Source: Bacteroidota bacterium (GTDB taxonomy: Bacteria; Bacteroidota; Bacteroidia; Chitinophagales; Chitinophagaceae). Taken from it: a DNA stretch of 11,465 nt. A program made the position numbers and the translations under genes. This document shows, piece by piece, positions 1 through 5,885 of this stretch. Every line of letters starts with the position of its first letter. Position 1 is the stretch's first letter. The notes below the pieces were generated by a model, which made no database searches, was not told the DNA's origin, and was given only the letters and a program-made list of their open reading frames with translations. Location: positions 1-11,465 of the forward strand of contig JAPLER010000095.1 of assembly GCA_026391115.1 (NCBI GenBank), read 5' to 3'.

Positions 1-1
1 G

Positions 2-871
2 AAATTAAAACCAAGATACCTTGAAAAGCTTGATGGTAAAGGGTTTTTTAAATTTACTAATTTACCTACAGCCAAATTTAATTTATATATTTTGCCCAAT
101 GAGTATAGTAAAAAGTATGACGACAGCACCAAACCATTTGCGTTTTTGAATCATCCTATTTATACAAAAGACAGTGTAAGCAATTATACATTATTTGCTT
201 ATAAAGAAATAGAAGTTGAGGAAAAAAAGCCAGCACCTAAGCAAGACGATGATAAGAATAAAGCACCTGAAAAACTGAAGTTTACAACTAGTTTGGTAAA
301 TAACAGGTTTGACGTTTTAGACACCGCTTTGCTTTTATCATTTAACAAAAAAATTAAATTAAGCAACATCAATAATATTCAACTTACCGATACAAATTAT
401 GCTGCTGTTAAAGGCTATAACATTGCTATTGATACCAATAAAACCAGCATTATTATAAAAAATAATTTTGTATTGGGTAGCAGATATTGTTTAGTAATAA
501 ATAAAGATGCGGTAACAGATACCTTGAATAATTCGCTTTCTAAAACAGACACCATAAAATTTGCCACACTAGAAGCGAAAGATTATGGCAATATTAAAAT
601 AAGGTGTAGTCAAAAAACAGATAATGTGGTGTTGCAATTTATTAGCAATGGAAAACTATTTGCATCACTTCCTTTTACACAAAAAGAAATTTATAAAAAG
701 TTATTTAAGCCAGGAGAATATGAGTTGAGGGTATTGCTTGATGAAAATAATAATGGCTTGTGGGATGCTGGAAATTATAAATTAAAAAAACAACCAGAAA
801 GAGTTGTTGCATTAACCACCAAACTATTGGTAAAAGCCAATTGGGATAATGAAATTGAGATTAACTGGTAA
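2..871 (+). CDS. Ig-like domain protein (Big_5/SbsA type), C-terminal part; 5' end outside window
   Basis: The reading frame is open from base 2 to the TAA at 869-871, giving 289 visible residues; the true start lies upstream. The TTG at 92 is an internal Leu, not a start, because the frame continues before it with FKFTNLPTAKFNLYILPNEY. That stretch resembles the end of a carboxypeptidase-like beta-sandwich repeat. A charged linker rich in Lys, Glu and Pro follows, then a bacterial Ig-like domain (FDVLDTALLLSFNKKIKLSN and on, with strands running to KTDTIKFATLE). The C-terminal segment has an acidic DENNNGLWDAGNY motif and ends ANWDNEIEINW. This architecture is common in Bacteroidota cell-surface or lipoprotein-type proteins of unknown function. 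No signal peptide can be checked because the N-terminus is missing. Family is recognised from pattern; no enzymatic role is claimed. Confidence 0.75.
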   Translation, partial: KLKPRYLEKLDGKGFFKFTNLPTAKFNLYILPNEYSKKYDDSTKPFAFLNHPIYTKDSVSNYTLFAYKEIEVEEKKPAPKQDDDKNKAPEKLKFTTSLVNNRFDVLDTALLLSFNKKIKLSNINNIQLTDTNYAAVKGYNIAIDTNKTSIIIKNNFVLGSRYCLVINKDAVTDTLNNSLSKTDTIKFATLEAKDYGNIKIRCSQKTDNVVLQFISNGKLFASLPFTQKEIYKKLFKPGEYELRVLLDENNNGLWDAGNYKLKKQPERVVALTTKLLVKANWDNEIEINW

Positions 872-901
872 AGTTTTACTTTTTTACAAGCAACTATCAT
901 C

Positions 902-909
902 TATTTTTG
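902..909 (+). promoter_or_regulatory. Candidate -7 element for rfaE1
   Basis: TATTTTTG matches the Bacteroidota -7 consensus TAnnTTTG and lies about 28 bases before the rfaE1 ATG. The region where the -33 box should be (about 879-882) reads CTTT, a poor match. The site is in AT-rich DNA, so a chance match is possible. Confidence 0.3.
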
Positions 910-921
910 ATAAAGGCTGTA

Positions 922-935
922 TAAACAATTGTTTA
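922..935 (+). repeat. 14-bp perfect palindrome before rfaE1 start
   Basis: TAAACAATTGTTTA is perfectly self-complementary with no spacer and ends two bases before the ATG at 938. It could be a small operator or a chance palindrome in AT-rich DNA. It also contains the in-frame TTG at 929 that might be mistaken for the start of rfaE1. Confidence 0.35.
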
Positions 936-937
936 AA

Positions 938-1924
938 ATGAATTTTAAAGAACTTTTTCAATCATTTGCTACTATAAAAATTGCTGTTATTGGCGATGTT
1001 ATGCTGGATACTTACTGGTGGGGTAGTGTAAATAGAATTTCGCCTGAAGCTCCTGTGCCTGTTGTGGCATTGCAAAAAAATGAAGTAAGACTAGGTGGTG
1101 CTGCAAATGTGGCTTTAAATCTTGTAGCTTTAAATGCTAATACAAGCGTTATTTCTGTTATTGGCGATGATGCAGAAAGTAAAACATTGAAAACATTATT
1201 GGCTCAAGAGAACATTAATACGAACTATCTTCTACATTCTTCTTCTCGTATTACTACCAATAAAACAAGAATTCTTAGTCGCAATCAGCAAATGATGAGA
1301 CTTGATGCAGAAATTACAACAGACCTTGATGTTGATACAGAAAACAATTTACTACAAAAAATAGAACAATATATTGTTAACGAAAAGCCCCAAGTCATCA
1401 TTTTTGAAGATTATAATAAAGGTGTGCTTACGCAAAATATTATCACAAAAACTATTGCTTTATGTAAACAACATAACGTTATAACTACAGTTGATCCTAA
1501 ACGTAAAAACTTTTTTAATTATGTGGGTGTAGATATTTTTAAACCCAACTTAATAGAAGTAAAAGAAGGTTTAAATATTTTACTTGATGAAATAAACATA
1601 GATACTTTATCTACTATTCATCAACAATTAAAAGATAAATTGCAACATCAAATTTCTTTTATTACTCTAAGTGAAAAGGGTGTGTTTTATAATAATGAAA
1701 ATGAGCAAAAAATTATTCCTACACATATAAGAAATATTGCAGATGTAAGTGGTGCTGGCGATACAGTAATATCTGTTGCAAGTTTGGTGTATGCTACCAC
1801 AAATAATATGCATTTAGCTGCAGAAATGGCAAACATTGCTGGTGGCTTGGTGTGTGAAGAAGTAGGAACAGCTGCGATAAATAAAGATAAACTGTTGAGT
1901 GAATGTGAGAGATTGATAAAATAA
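938..1924 (+). CDS. rfaE1: D-glycero-beta-D-manno-heptose-7-phosphate kinase (RfaE1/HldE kinase domain)
   Basis: This is a 328-residue PfkB/ribokinase-fold kinase that phosphorylates C-1 of heptose-7-phosphate on the route to ADP-heptose for LPS core. I chose the ATG at 938; the frame also has a TTG at 929, but family members begin close to the NFKELF sequence. Visible hallmarks are IGDVMLDTYWWG (18-29), SPEAPVPV (35-42), the GGAAN glycine motif (53-57), DPKRKNF in the middle, and the PfkB C-terminal GAGDT at 272-276 with D275 as the expected catalytic base. The length fits the kinase half only; there is no nucleotidyltransferase domain as in E. coli HldE, so adenylyl transfer must be encoded elsewhere. 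The asparaginase gene follows after 21 bases and is probably co-transcribed. Confidence 0.9.
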   Translation: MNFKELFQSFATIKIAVIGDVMLDTYWWGSVNRISPEAPVPVVALQKNEVRLGGAANVALNLVALNANTSVISVIGDDAESKTLKTLLAQENINTNYLLHSSSRITTNKTRILSRNQQMMRLDAEITTDLDVDTENNLLQKIEQYIVNEKPQVIIFEDYNKGVLTQNIITKTIALCKQHNVITTVDPKRKNFFNYVGVDIFKPNLIEVKEGLNILLDEINIDTLSTIHQQLKDKLQHQISFITLSEKGVFYNNENEQKIIPTHIRNIADVSGAGDTVISVASLVYATTNNMHLAAEMANIAGGLVCEEVGTAAINKDKLLSECERLIK

Positions 1925-1945
1925 TTAACTAACGAAACTTGCTAT

Positions 1946-2941
1946 ATGATAACAATTTGTATTCATGGTGGTGCTGGCACCATTTTAAAAGAAGATATGA
2001 CACCAGAATTGGAAAAAGCATATCTAGATGCATTGCAAACAGCACTTAATGCAGGCTATGCTGTGCTAGAAGAAGGTGGCACTGCTGTAAATGCAGTTAA
2101 AGCTGCTGTTGTTGTACTTGAGGATAATGTACTTTTTAATGCTGGTCGTGGTAGCGTGTTTACCAAAAAAGGCACACAAGAAATGGATGCTGCCATTATG
2201 CGTGGACAAGATTTAGAAGCTGGTGCCGTATGTGGCATTCGTAGTGTTCGTAATCCTGTAGAGGATTTAGAAGCTGGTGCCGTATGTGGCATTCGTAGTG
2301 TTCGTAATCCTGTAGAGTTGGCAGCAGAAGTAATGACAAACAGTAATCACGTATTTTTAAGTGGCAAAGGAGCTAACGATTTTGCTATAAAACAAGGCAT
2401 TAAGCTAGAGCCAGACGAGTTTTTCTTCTCTCAATTTAGATACGATCAATGGAAAGCCATTCGTGACTCAGATAACTATGCTTTAGACCATACACATCAT
2501 CATTTAGAAGAATTAATGCGTGATAAAAAGTTTGGAACAGTTGGTGCTGCTGCTTGTGATGTTAATGGAAATATTGCAGCGGCTACAAGTACTGGTGGAA
2601 TGACCAATAAAAAATATGGTAGAGTTGGCGATAGCCCAATTATTGGGGCAGGTACTTATGCCAATAATAAAACTTGTGCAATAAGTTGTACTGGCCACGG
2701 AGAGCCATTTATAAAAGCAGTAGCAGCTTATAACGTAAGTTGTTTAATGGAAATGAAAGGAATGAGTTTGCAACAAGCAATGGATGAAACAGTAATGCAC
2801 AAGTTAAAAGATATGGATGGAGAAGGTGGGATGATTGGTGTAGATGCAGCAGGAAATTTTGCAATGATATTTAATAGTGCAGGAATGTATCGTGGTGTAA
2901 AAAATGATAAAGGTGTCAATGAGGTTTCTATTTATGGTTAA
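1946..2941 (+). CDS. iaaA: Isoaspartyl peptidase / L-asparaginase (plant-type, Ntn hydrolase) with internal duplication
   Basis: This is a 331-residue class 2 asparaginase-like Ntn hydrolase. Such proteins cleave themselves to alpha and beta subunits and hydrolyse isoaspartyl dipeptides and asparagine. The N-terminus has HGGAG (7-11), followed by NAGRGSVFTKKGTQEMDAAI. The self-cleavage site is in KKFGTVGAA, with T198 as the new N-terminal nucleophile. Substrate-binding GRVGDSP (R226, D229) and CTGHGE follow, all intact. Residues 89-106 and 107-124 are two identical 18-residue copies beginning DLEAGAVCGIRSV and ending RNPVE. Relatives have one copy. Removing one gives 313 residues and moves the nucleophile to 180, close to T179 of E. 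coli IaaA. The catalytic part is complete, but the extra copy sits in a core strand-loop of the alpha subunit, so activity is uncertain. Confidence 0.9.
   Translation: MITICIHGGAGTILKEDMTPELEKAYLDALQTALNAGYAVLEEGGTAVNAVKAAVVVLEDNVLFNAGRGSVFTKKGTQEMDAAIMRGQDLEAGAVCGIRSVRNPVEDLEAGAVCGIRSVRNPVELAAEVMTNSNHVFLSGKGANDFAIKQGIKLEPDEFFFSQFRYDQWKAIRDSDNYALDHTHHHLEELMRDKKFGTVGAAACDVNGNIAAATSTGGMTNKKYGRVGDSPIIGAGTYANNKTCAISCTGHGEPFIKAVAAYNVSCLMEMKGMSLQQAMDETVMHKLKDMDGEGGMIGVDAAGNFAMIFNSAGMYRGVKNDKGVNEVSIYG
2210..2317 (+). repeat. 54-bp perfect in-frame tandem duplication inside the asparaginase gene
   Basis: Copies 2210-2263 and 2264-2317 are identical over all 54 bases and directly adjacent. The flanking bases differ on both sides, so the unit is exactly 54 bp (18 codons) and keeps the frame. 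The absence of any synonymous difference means the duplication is very recent, is kept uniform by recombination, or is an assembly error. Confidence 0.98.
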
Positions 2942-2944
2942 ATT

Positions 2945-2961
2945 CATTTGCTTTGCAAATG
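2945..2961 (+). terminator. Weak hairpin just after the asparaginase stop
   Basis: CATTTGC, loop TTT, GCAAATG gives a perfect 7-bp stem three bases after the stop codon, followed by TTTAATTATT. It is a possible weak terminator for rfaE1-iaaA. The stem is short and the T run is broken. Confidence 0.35.
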
Positions 2962-2985
2962 TTTAATTATTGTCCAAGCTTCATT

Positions 2986-3007
2986 GCTACTAAGTTTCTT
3001 TAGTAGC
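2986..3007 (+). repeat. Inverted repeat (8-bp arms) in the iaaA-bshA spacer
   Basis: GCTACTAA at 2986-2993 and TTAGTAGC at 3000-3007 are perfect inverted copies around a 6-base loop. GTTG and CAAC at 3008-3011 and 3020-3023 form another short pair directly downstream. No T tract follows, so it does not look like a standard terminator. It may be part of an intergenic repeat. Confidence 0.5.
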
Positions 3008-3057
3008 GTTGGCACCCTTCAACATTATTTATTTATTCAACAATATTTAATATAAAT

Positions 3058-3084
3058 ACTACATTGGCAATGTGCCAATGTAGT
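3058..3084 (+). repeat. 27-bp perfect palindrome at the bshA promoter (operator candidate)
   Basis: ACTACATTGGCA (3058-3069), a 3-base centre ATG, and TGCCAATGTAGT (3073-3084) form a perfect inverted repeat with 12-bp arms, ending 13 bases before the bshA ATG. It covers the -33 position and most of the spacer of the candidate bshA promoter, which suits a dimeric repressor. It could instead be an RNA hairpin or a repetitive element. Confidence 0.7.
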
Positions 3085-3093
3085 TCATCTTTG
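3063..3093 (+). promoter_or_regulatory. Candidate bshA promoter
   Basis: ATTG at 3063-3066, a 19-base spacer and CATCTTTG at 3086-3093 resemble TTTG-N19-TAnnTTTG, with one mismatch in each box. The start of transcription would fall very near the ATG at 3098, giving a leaderless or nearly leaderless mRNA. The overlap with the palindrome at 3058-3084 suggests regulation. Confidence 0.4.
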
Positions 3094-3097
3094 TAAA

Positions 3098-4234
3098 ATG
3101 AAAATAGGAATCGCTTGTTATCCCACATTTGGTGGTAGTGGGGTTTTAGCAACAGAACTAGGAAAAGCCCTTGCAGATAAAGGACATAAAGTACATTTTA
3201 TAACATATCAACAACCTGTTAGGTTAAATATGTTTAATGCCAATATTTTTTATCATGAAGTGCGTGTTCCAACTTATCCTTTGTTTGATTATCCACCTTA
3301 TGAAGTTGCATTAGCTAGTACAATGGTAGATGCTATTATTAATCACGATTTAGATTTATTACATGTACATTACGCCATTCCACATGCTAGTGCAGCATAT
3401 ATGGCAAAGCAAATTGTTAAAAGCAAAACAGGGCGTATTGTTCCTGTAATTACCACATTGCATGGTACAGATATTACTTTGGTTGGTAGAGATAAAACGT
3501 ATGAACCGGTTGTAACTTTCTCTATCAATGAAAGTGATACTATAACTTCTGTTAGTGAAAATTTGAAAGAAGAAACCTACAAAAATTTTGCTATTACAAA
3601 AGATATTGAAGTGATAACAAACTTTGTAGATGTGCAGCGTTTTGCCAAAAAACCCATTGATGCTTTTAAAAAAGTAATTGCACCCAATGGAGAAAAAATA
3701 TTACTTCACGCCAGTAATTTTAGAAAGGTTAAAAGAGTAGAAGATGTAATAAAAGTTTTTGCACAAGTAAGCAAAGAAATTCCAGCTAAATTAATGATGG
3801 TTGGCGATGGACCAGAAAGACCTGCAGCAGAGGATTTAGCAAGGCATTTAGGCGTGGCTGGTGATGTAAGTTTTGTGGGCAAGCAAGAGCAAATGGAAGA
3901 TATAATGAATGTTAGTGATATCTTTTTACTGACTAGTGATTATGAAAGTTTTGGTTTAAGTGCTTTAGAAGCAATGGCAGCTCGCAGTATTGTAATAAGT
4001 ACCAATGCTGGTGGTTTACCAGAAATAAATATTGATGGTGTTACTGGCTTTATGGCAAATGTGGGCGATGTAGATACTATGAGTCAACAGGCAATTGCTG
4101 TGTTAAAAGATGATGTATTGCTTGCAAAAATGAAAGAACAAGCTTTTGAACAAGCTAATAAATTTTCTTTAGAAAATATTATTCCATTATACGAAAAAAT
4201 GTATAGCAAATATTGTAGAATGGATAATGCTTAA
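3098..4234 (+). CDS. bshA: N-acetyl-alpha-D-glucosaminyl L-malate synthase BshA
   Basis: This 378-residue GT4-family (GT-B fold) glycosyltransferase joins GlcNAc from UDP-GlcNAc to L-malate, the first step of bacillithiol synthesis in the cytoplasm. The start is the ATG at 3098, which gives the typical KIGIACYPTFGGSG N-terminus with the glycine loop at 12-15. Further BshA-type features are the motif VHYAIPHASAAYMA, HGTD at 122-125, VITNFVD in the linker, the nucleotide-sugar half with GDGPER, and the GT4 E-x7-E pair at E283 and E291 (ESFGLSALE). Length agrees with the family. The other bacillithiol genes (deacetylase BshB, cysteine ligase BshC) are not in the window. It is flanked on both sides by spacers carrying inverted repeats, and may be its own transcript or lead into ldcA. 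Confidence 0.93.
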   Translation: MKIGIACYPTFGGSGVLATELGKALADKGHKVHFITYQQPVRLNMFNANIFYHEVRVPTYPLFDYPPYEVALASTMVDAIINHDLDLLHVHYAIPHASAAYMAKQIVKSKTGRIVPVITTLHGTDITLVGRDKTYEPVVTFSINESDTITSVSENLKEETYKNFAITKDIEVITNFVDVQRFAKKPIDAFKKVIAPNGEKILLHASNFRKVKRVEDVIKVFAQVSKEIPAKLMMVGDGPERPAAEDLARHLGVAGDVSFVGKQEQMEDIMNVSDIFLLTSDYESFGLSALEAMAARSIVISTNAGGLPEINIDGVTGFMANVGDVDTMSQQAIAVLKDDVLLAKMKEQAFEQANKFSLENIIPLYEKMYSKYCRMDNA

Positions 4235-4238
4235 TCTC

Positions 4239-4298
4239 ACCACATAGAAACATCGAAATCATAGATAAAAACTATTGTGTACTATGTTCCTGTGTGGT
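4239..4298 (+). repeat. Long imperfect hairpin between bshA and ldcA (REP-like)
   Basis: ACCACATAGAAACAT (4239-4253) and ATGTTCCTGTGTGGT (4284-4298) pair over 15 positions with one G-U wobble and one A-C mismatch. An inner ATAG/CTAT pair lies in the 30-base loop. The hairpin fills nearly the whole 75-bp spacer and is followed by AAAAAATAAAAATG. The ACATAGAAACAT character resembles dispersed intergenic repeats of Bacteroidota genomes; that resemblance is from memory and needs a copy count in the genome. Confidence 0.6.
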
Positions 4299-4309
4299 AA
4301 AAAATAAAA

Positions 4310-5215
4310 ATGAAATTTCCTTCATACTTAAAAAAAGGTGATACCATTGGCATTTTATGTCCAAGTGGTTATATTCCTTTAGATAAAGTGCAAATCTGCA
4401 TAGAAACCTTACATAAGTGGGGTTACACGGTTTTTGTTGGTAAAACAGTTGGTCATCAAAACAGTTACTTTAGTGGTACTGATGACGAGCGTTTGTTAGA
4501 CTTGCAACAAATGCTTAACGATGCAAATATTAAAGCCATTTTATGTGCAAGAGGTGGTTATGGTTTAAGTAGAATAATTGATAAAATAGATTTCAAATAT
4601 TTTATAAAGAATCCAAAGTGGATTGTTGGTTATAGCGATGTTACATTATTACATAGTCACATTAACACGAATTTAAAAATAGCAACATTGCATAGTCCAA
4701 TGGCTGCTGCATTTAATGATGATGGATATAAAAATGAATATGTAACATCATTACAAAAAGCATTAAAAGGCAATAAAGCAAAGTATAGCTGCAACCCACA
4801 TCATTTAAATAAAACTGGAAAAGTGACAGCAGAATTAGTTGGTGGAAATTTGTGCATGATGGCTCATAGTATTGGTTCAACATCTTCTTATAAAACAAAA
4901 AATAAAATCCTTTTTATAGAAGATATTGGTGAATACATTTATAATATTGACAGAATGTTATGGCAATTAAAACGTGCTGGTTTTTTTGAAAATATTCTAG
5001 GTATTGTAGTTGGTGGATTTACTGATATAAAAGACACAACCATTCCTTTTGGCAAAACAATAGAAGAGGTTTTAGCAGAACATTTTAATCATCTTAATAT
5101 TCCTATTGCATATCATTTTCCTGTTGGTCATCAAACAAAAAACTATGCTTTAAAAATTGGGGGAACTTATACATTAACTATTACTAATAAACAAACTACT
5201 TTAGCCGAAATCTAA
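4310..5215 (+). CDS. ldcA: Muramoyltetrapeptide (LD-) carboxypeptidase, peptidase family S66
   Basis: This 301-residue enzyme removes the terminal D-Ala from murein tetrapeptides during cell-wall recycling. The N-terminus has the family's GDTIGILCPSG and the FSGTDDERLLDLQ segment, followed by CARGGYG. The catalytic nucleophile is S109 in GYSDVT. The Glu is E204 in FIEDIGE, and the His is H274 in PVGHQTKNY. Spacing agrees with the Ser-Glu-His set of E. coli LdcA (106, 200, 270). There is no signal peptide, so it should be cytoplasmic, as for recycling enzymes. The start is the ATG at 4310. The gene ends only four bases before the start of rnpA, so the two are almost certainly co-transcribed and perhaps translationally coupled. 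I see no TAnnTTTG element directly upstream, so it may share a transcript with bshA. Confidence 0.92.
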   Translation: MKFPSYLKKGDTIGILCPSGYIPLDKVQICIETLHKWGYTVFVGKTVGHQNSYFSGTDDERLLDLQQMLNDANIKAILCARGGYGLSRIIDKIDFKYFIKNPKWIVGYSDVTLLHSHINTNLKIATLHSPMAAAFNDDGYKNEYVTSLQKALKGNKAKYSCNPHHLNKTGKVTAELVGGNLCMMAHSIGSTSSYKTKNKILFIEDIGEYIYNIDRMLWQLKRAGFFENILGIVVGGFTDIKDTTIPFGKTIEEVLAEHFNHLNIPIAYHFPVGHQTKNYALKIGGTYTLTITNKQTTLAEI

Positions 5216-5219
5216 TCAT

Positions 5220-5618
5220 TTGCCTAAAACATTTACATACAATAAAACAGAGAAGCTTAAAAGTAAAAAACAATTAGATTTTCTTTTTGCCAATGGAAAA
5301 TCGTTTCTTGTTTTTCCACTAAAAGTGTTTTATAACTTTACTGAAAAGCAAGATGTAAATAATATTAATTTAGGGGTAGGAGTAAGTAAAAGAAACTTTA
5401 AAAAAGCAACAGATAGAAATAGAATAAAACGCTTGATACGAGAGGCTTACAGGCTAAATAAAATTTCTCTTCATCAAAATGTTACAAACAAACAGCTGCA
5501 TTTTTTTATTTTATTTATAGATAAAACAATGCCTGAAAAAAGAATGCATTTAGATGATAAAATGATAAAAATTTTGGATAAATTAAACACTATTTATAAC
5601 AATGAATTGGTTGTTTAA
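5220..5618 (+). CDS. rnpA: Ribonuclease P protein component
   Basis: This 132-residue basic protein binds RNase P RNA and helps 5' maturation of tRNAs. The diagnostic RNR motif is present in GVSKRNFKKATDRNRIKRLIREAYR, with R66-N67-R68. The N-terminal KLKSKKQLDFLFANGKSF is the usual opening of the family. The start is the TTG at 5220: an in-frame stop at 5202-5204 bounds the frame, no ATG or GTG lies between, and the first in-frame ATG is far too late. The gene begins four bases after the ldcA stop and overlaps yidD by 17 bases. The usual rpmH neighbour is absent here. The rare start and tight packing suggest that its translation depends on ribosomes finishing ldcA; this is inferred. Confidence 0.93.
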   Translation: MPKTFTYNKTEKLKSKKQLDFLFANGKSFLVFPLKVFYNFTEKQDVNNINLGVGVSKRNFKKATDRNRIKRLIREAYRLNKISLHQNVTNKQLHFFILFIDKTMPEKRMHLDDKMIKILDKLNTIYNNELVV

Positions 5619-5832
5619 AATATTAATTTATCCATTTATTATACTTATTAAAATATATCAAATTGTTATATCGCCACTGCTTGGAAATAAGTGTAGGTAT
5701 ACACCTACTTGTTCTCACTATGGTATAGAAGCTTTTAAAAAATACGGTTTGTTTAAAGGGTTTTATTTAACCATAAAACGTATTTCAAAATGTCATCCTT
5801 GGGGTGGTAGTGGTTACGACCCTGTACCATAA
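5602..5832 (+). CDS. yidD: Membrane protein insertion efficiency factor YidD
   Basis: This 76-residue protein carries the full YidD signature: IYQIVISPLLGNKCRYTPTC followed by SHYGIEAFKKYG, and then RISKCHPWGGSGYDPVP at the C-terminus. Family members attach to the inner face of the membrane through an N-terminal amphipathic helix (here about residues 3-25) and assist YidC-dependent insertion. All three conserved cysteines are present. The ATG at 5602 overlaps the end of rnpA in another frame, and the rnpA-yidD order is conserved across bacteria, although yidC itself does not follow here. Transcription should end at the hairpin three bases downstream. Confidence 0.95.
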   Translation: MNWLFKILIYPFIILIKIYQIVISPLLGNKCRYTPTCSHYGIEAFKKYGLFKGFYLTIKRISKCHPWGGSGYDPVP

Positions 5833-5834
5833 AT

Positions 5835-5863
5835 AAAAACAGCTACCATTGGTAGCTGTTTTT
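5835..5863. terminator. Bidirectional intrinsic terminator between yidD and the ppiD-like gene
   Basis: AAAAACAGCTACC (5835-5847), loop ATT, GGTAGCTGTTTTT (5851-5863) form a perfect 13-bp stem. The central CAGCTACC pairing is flanked by an A run on one side and a T run on the other. It therefore works for the plus-strand yidD transcript and the minus-strand transcript ending at 5886. Confidence 0.9.
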
Positions 5864-5885
5864 CTATTAATTAGTTTCTATTTAA

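Noticed and set aside
92..94. TTG as the start of the first gene
   Set aside because: The same frame is open to the left edge and encodes family-like sequence before it, so this is an internal Leu codon of a gene that begins outside the window.
929..937. TTG at 929 as the rfaE1 start
   Set aside because: An ATG three codons later (938) gives the usual N-terminus for the family; the TTG also lies within a palindrome and adds only three residues.
2056..2292. Minus-strand open frame opposite the asparaginase gene
   Set aside because: It is the mirror of the 54-bp duplication and of a well-supported gene; it has no family signal and low-complexity Ser/Thr/Ala content.
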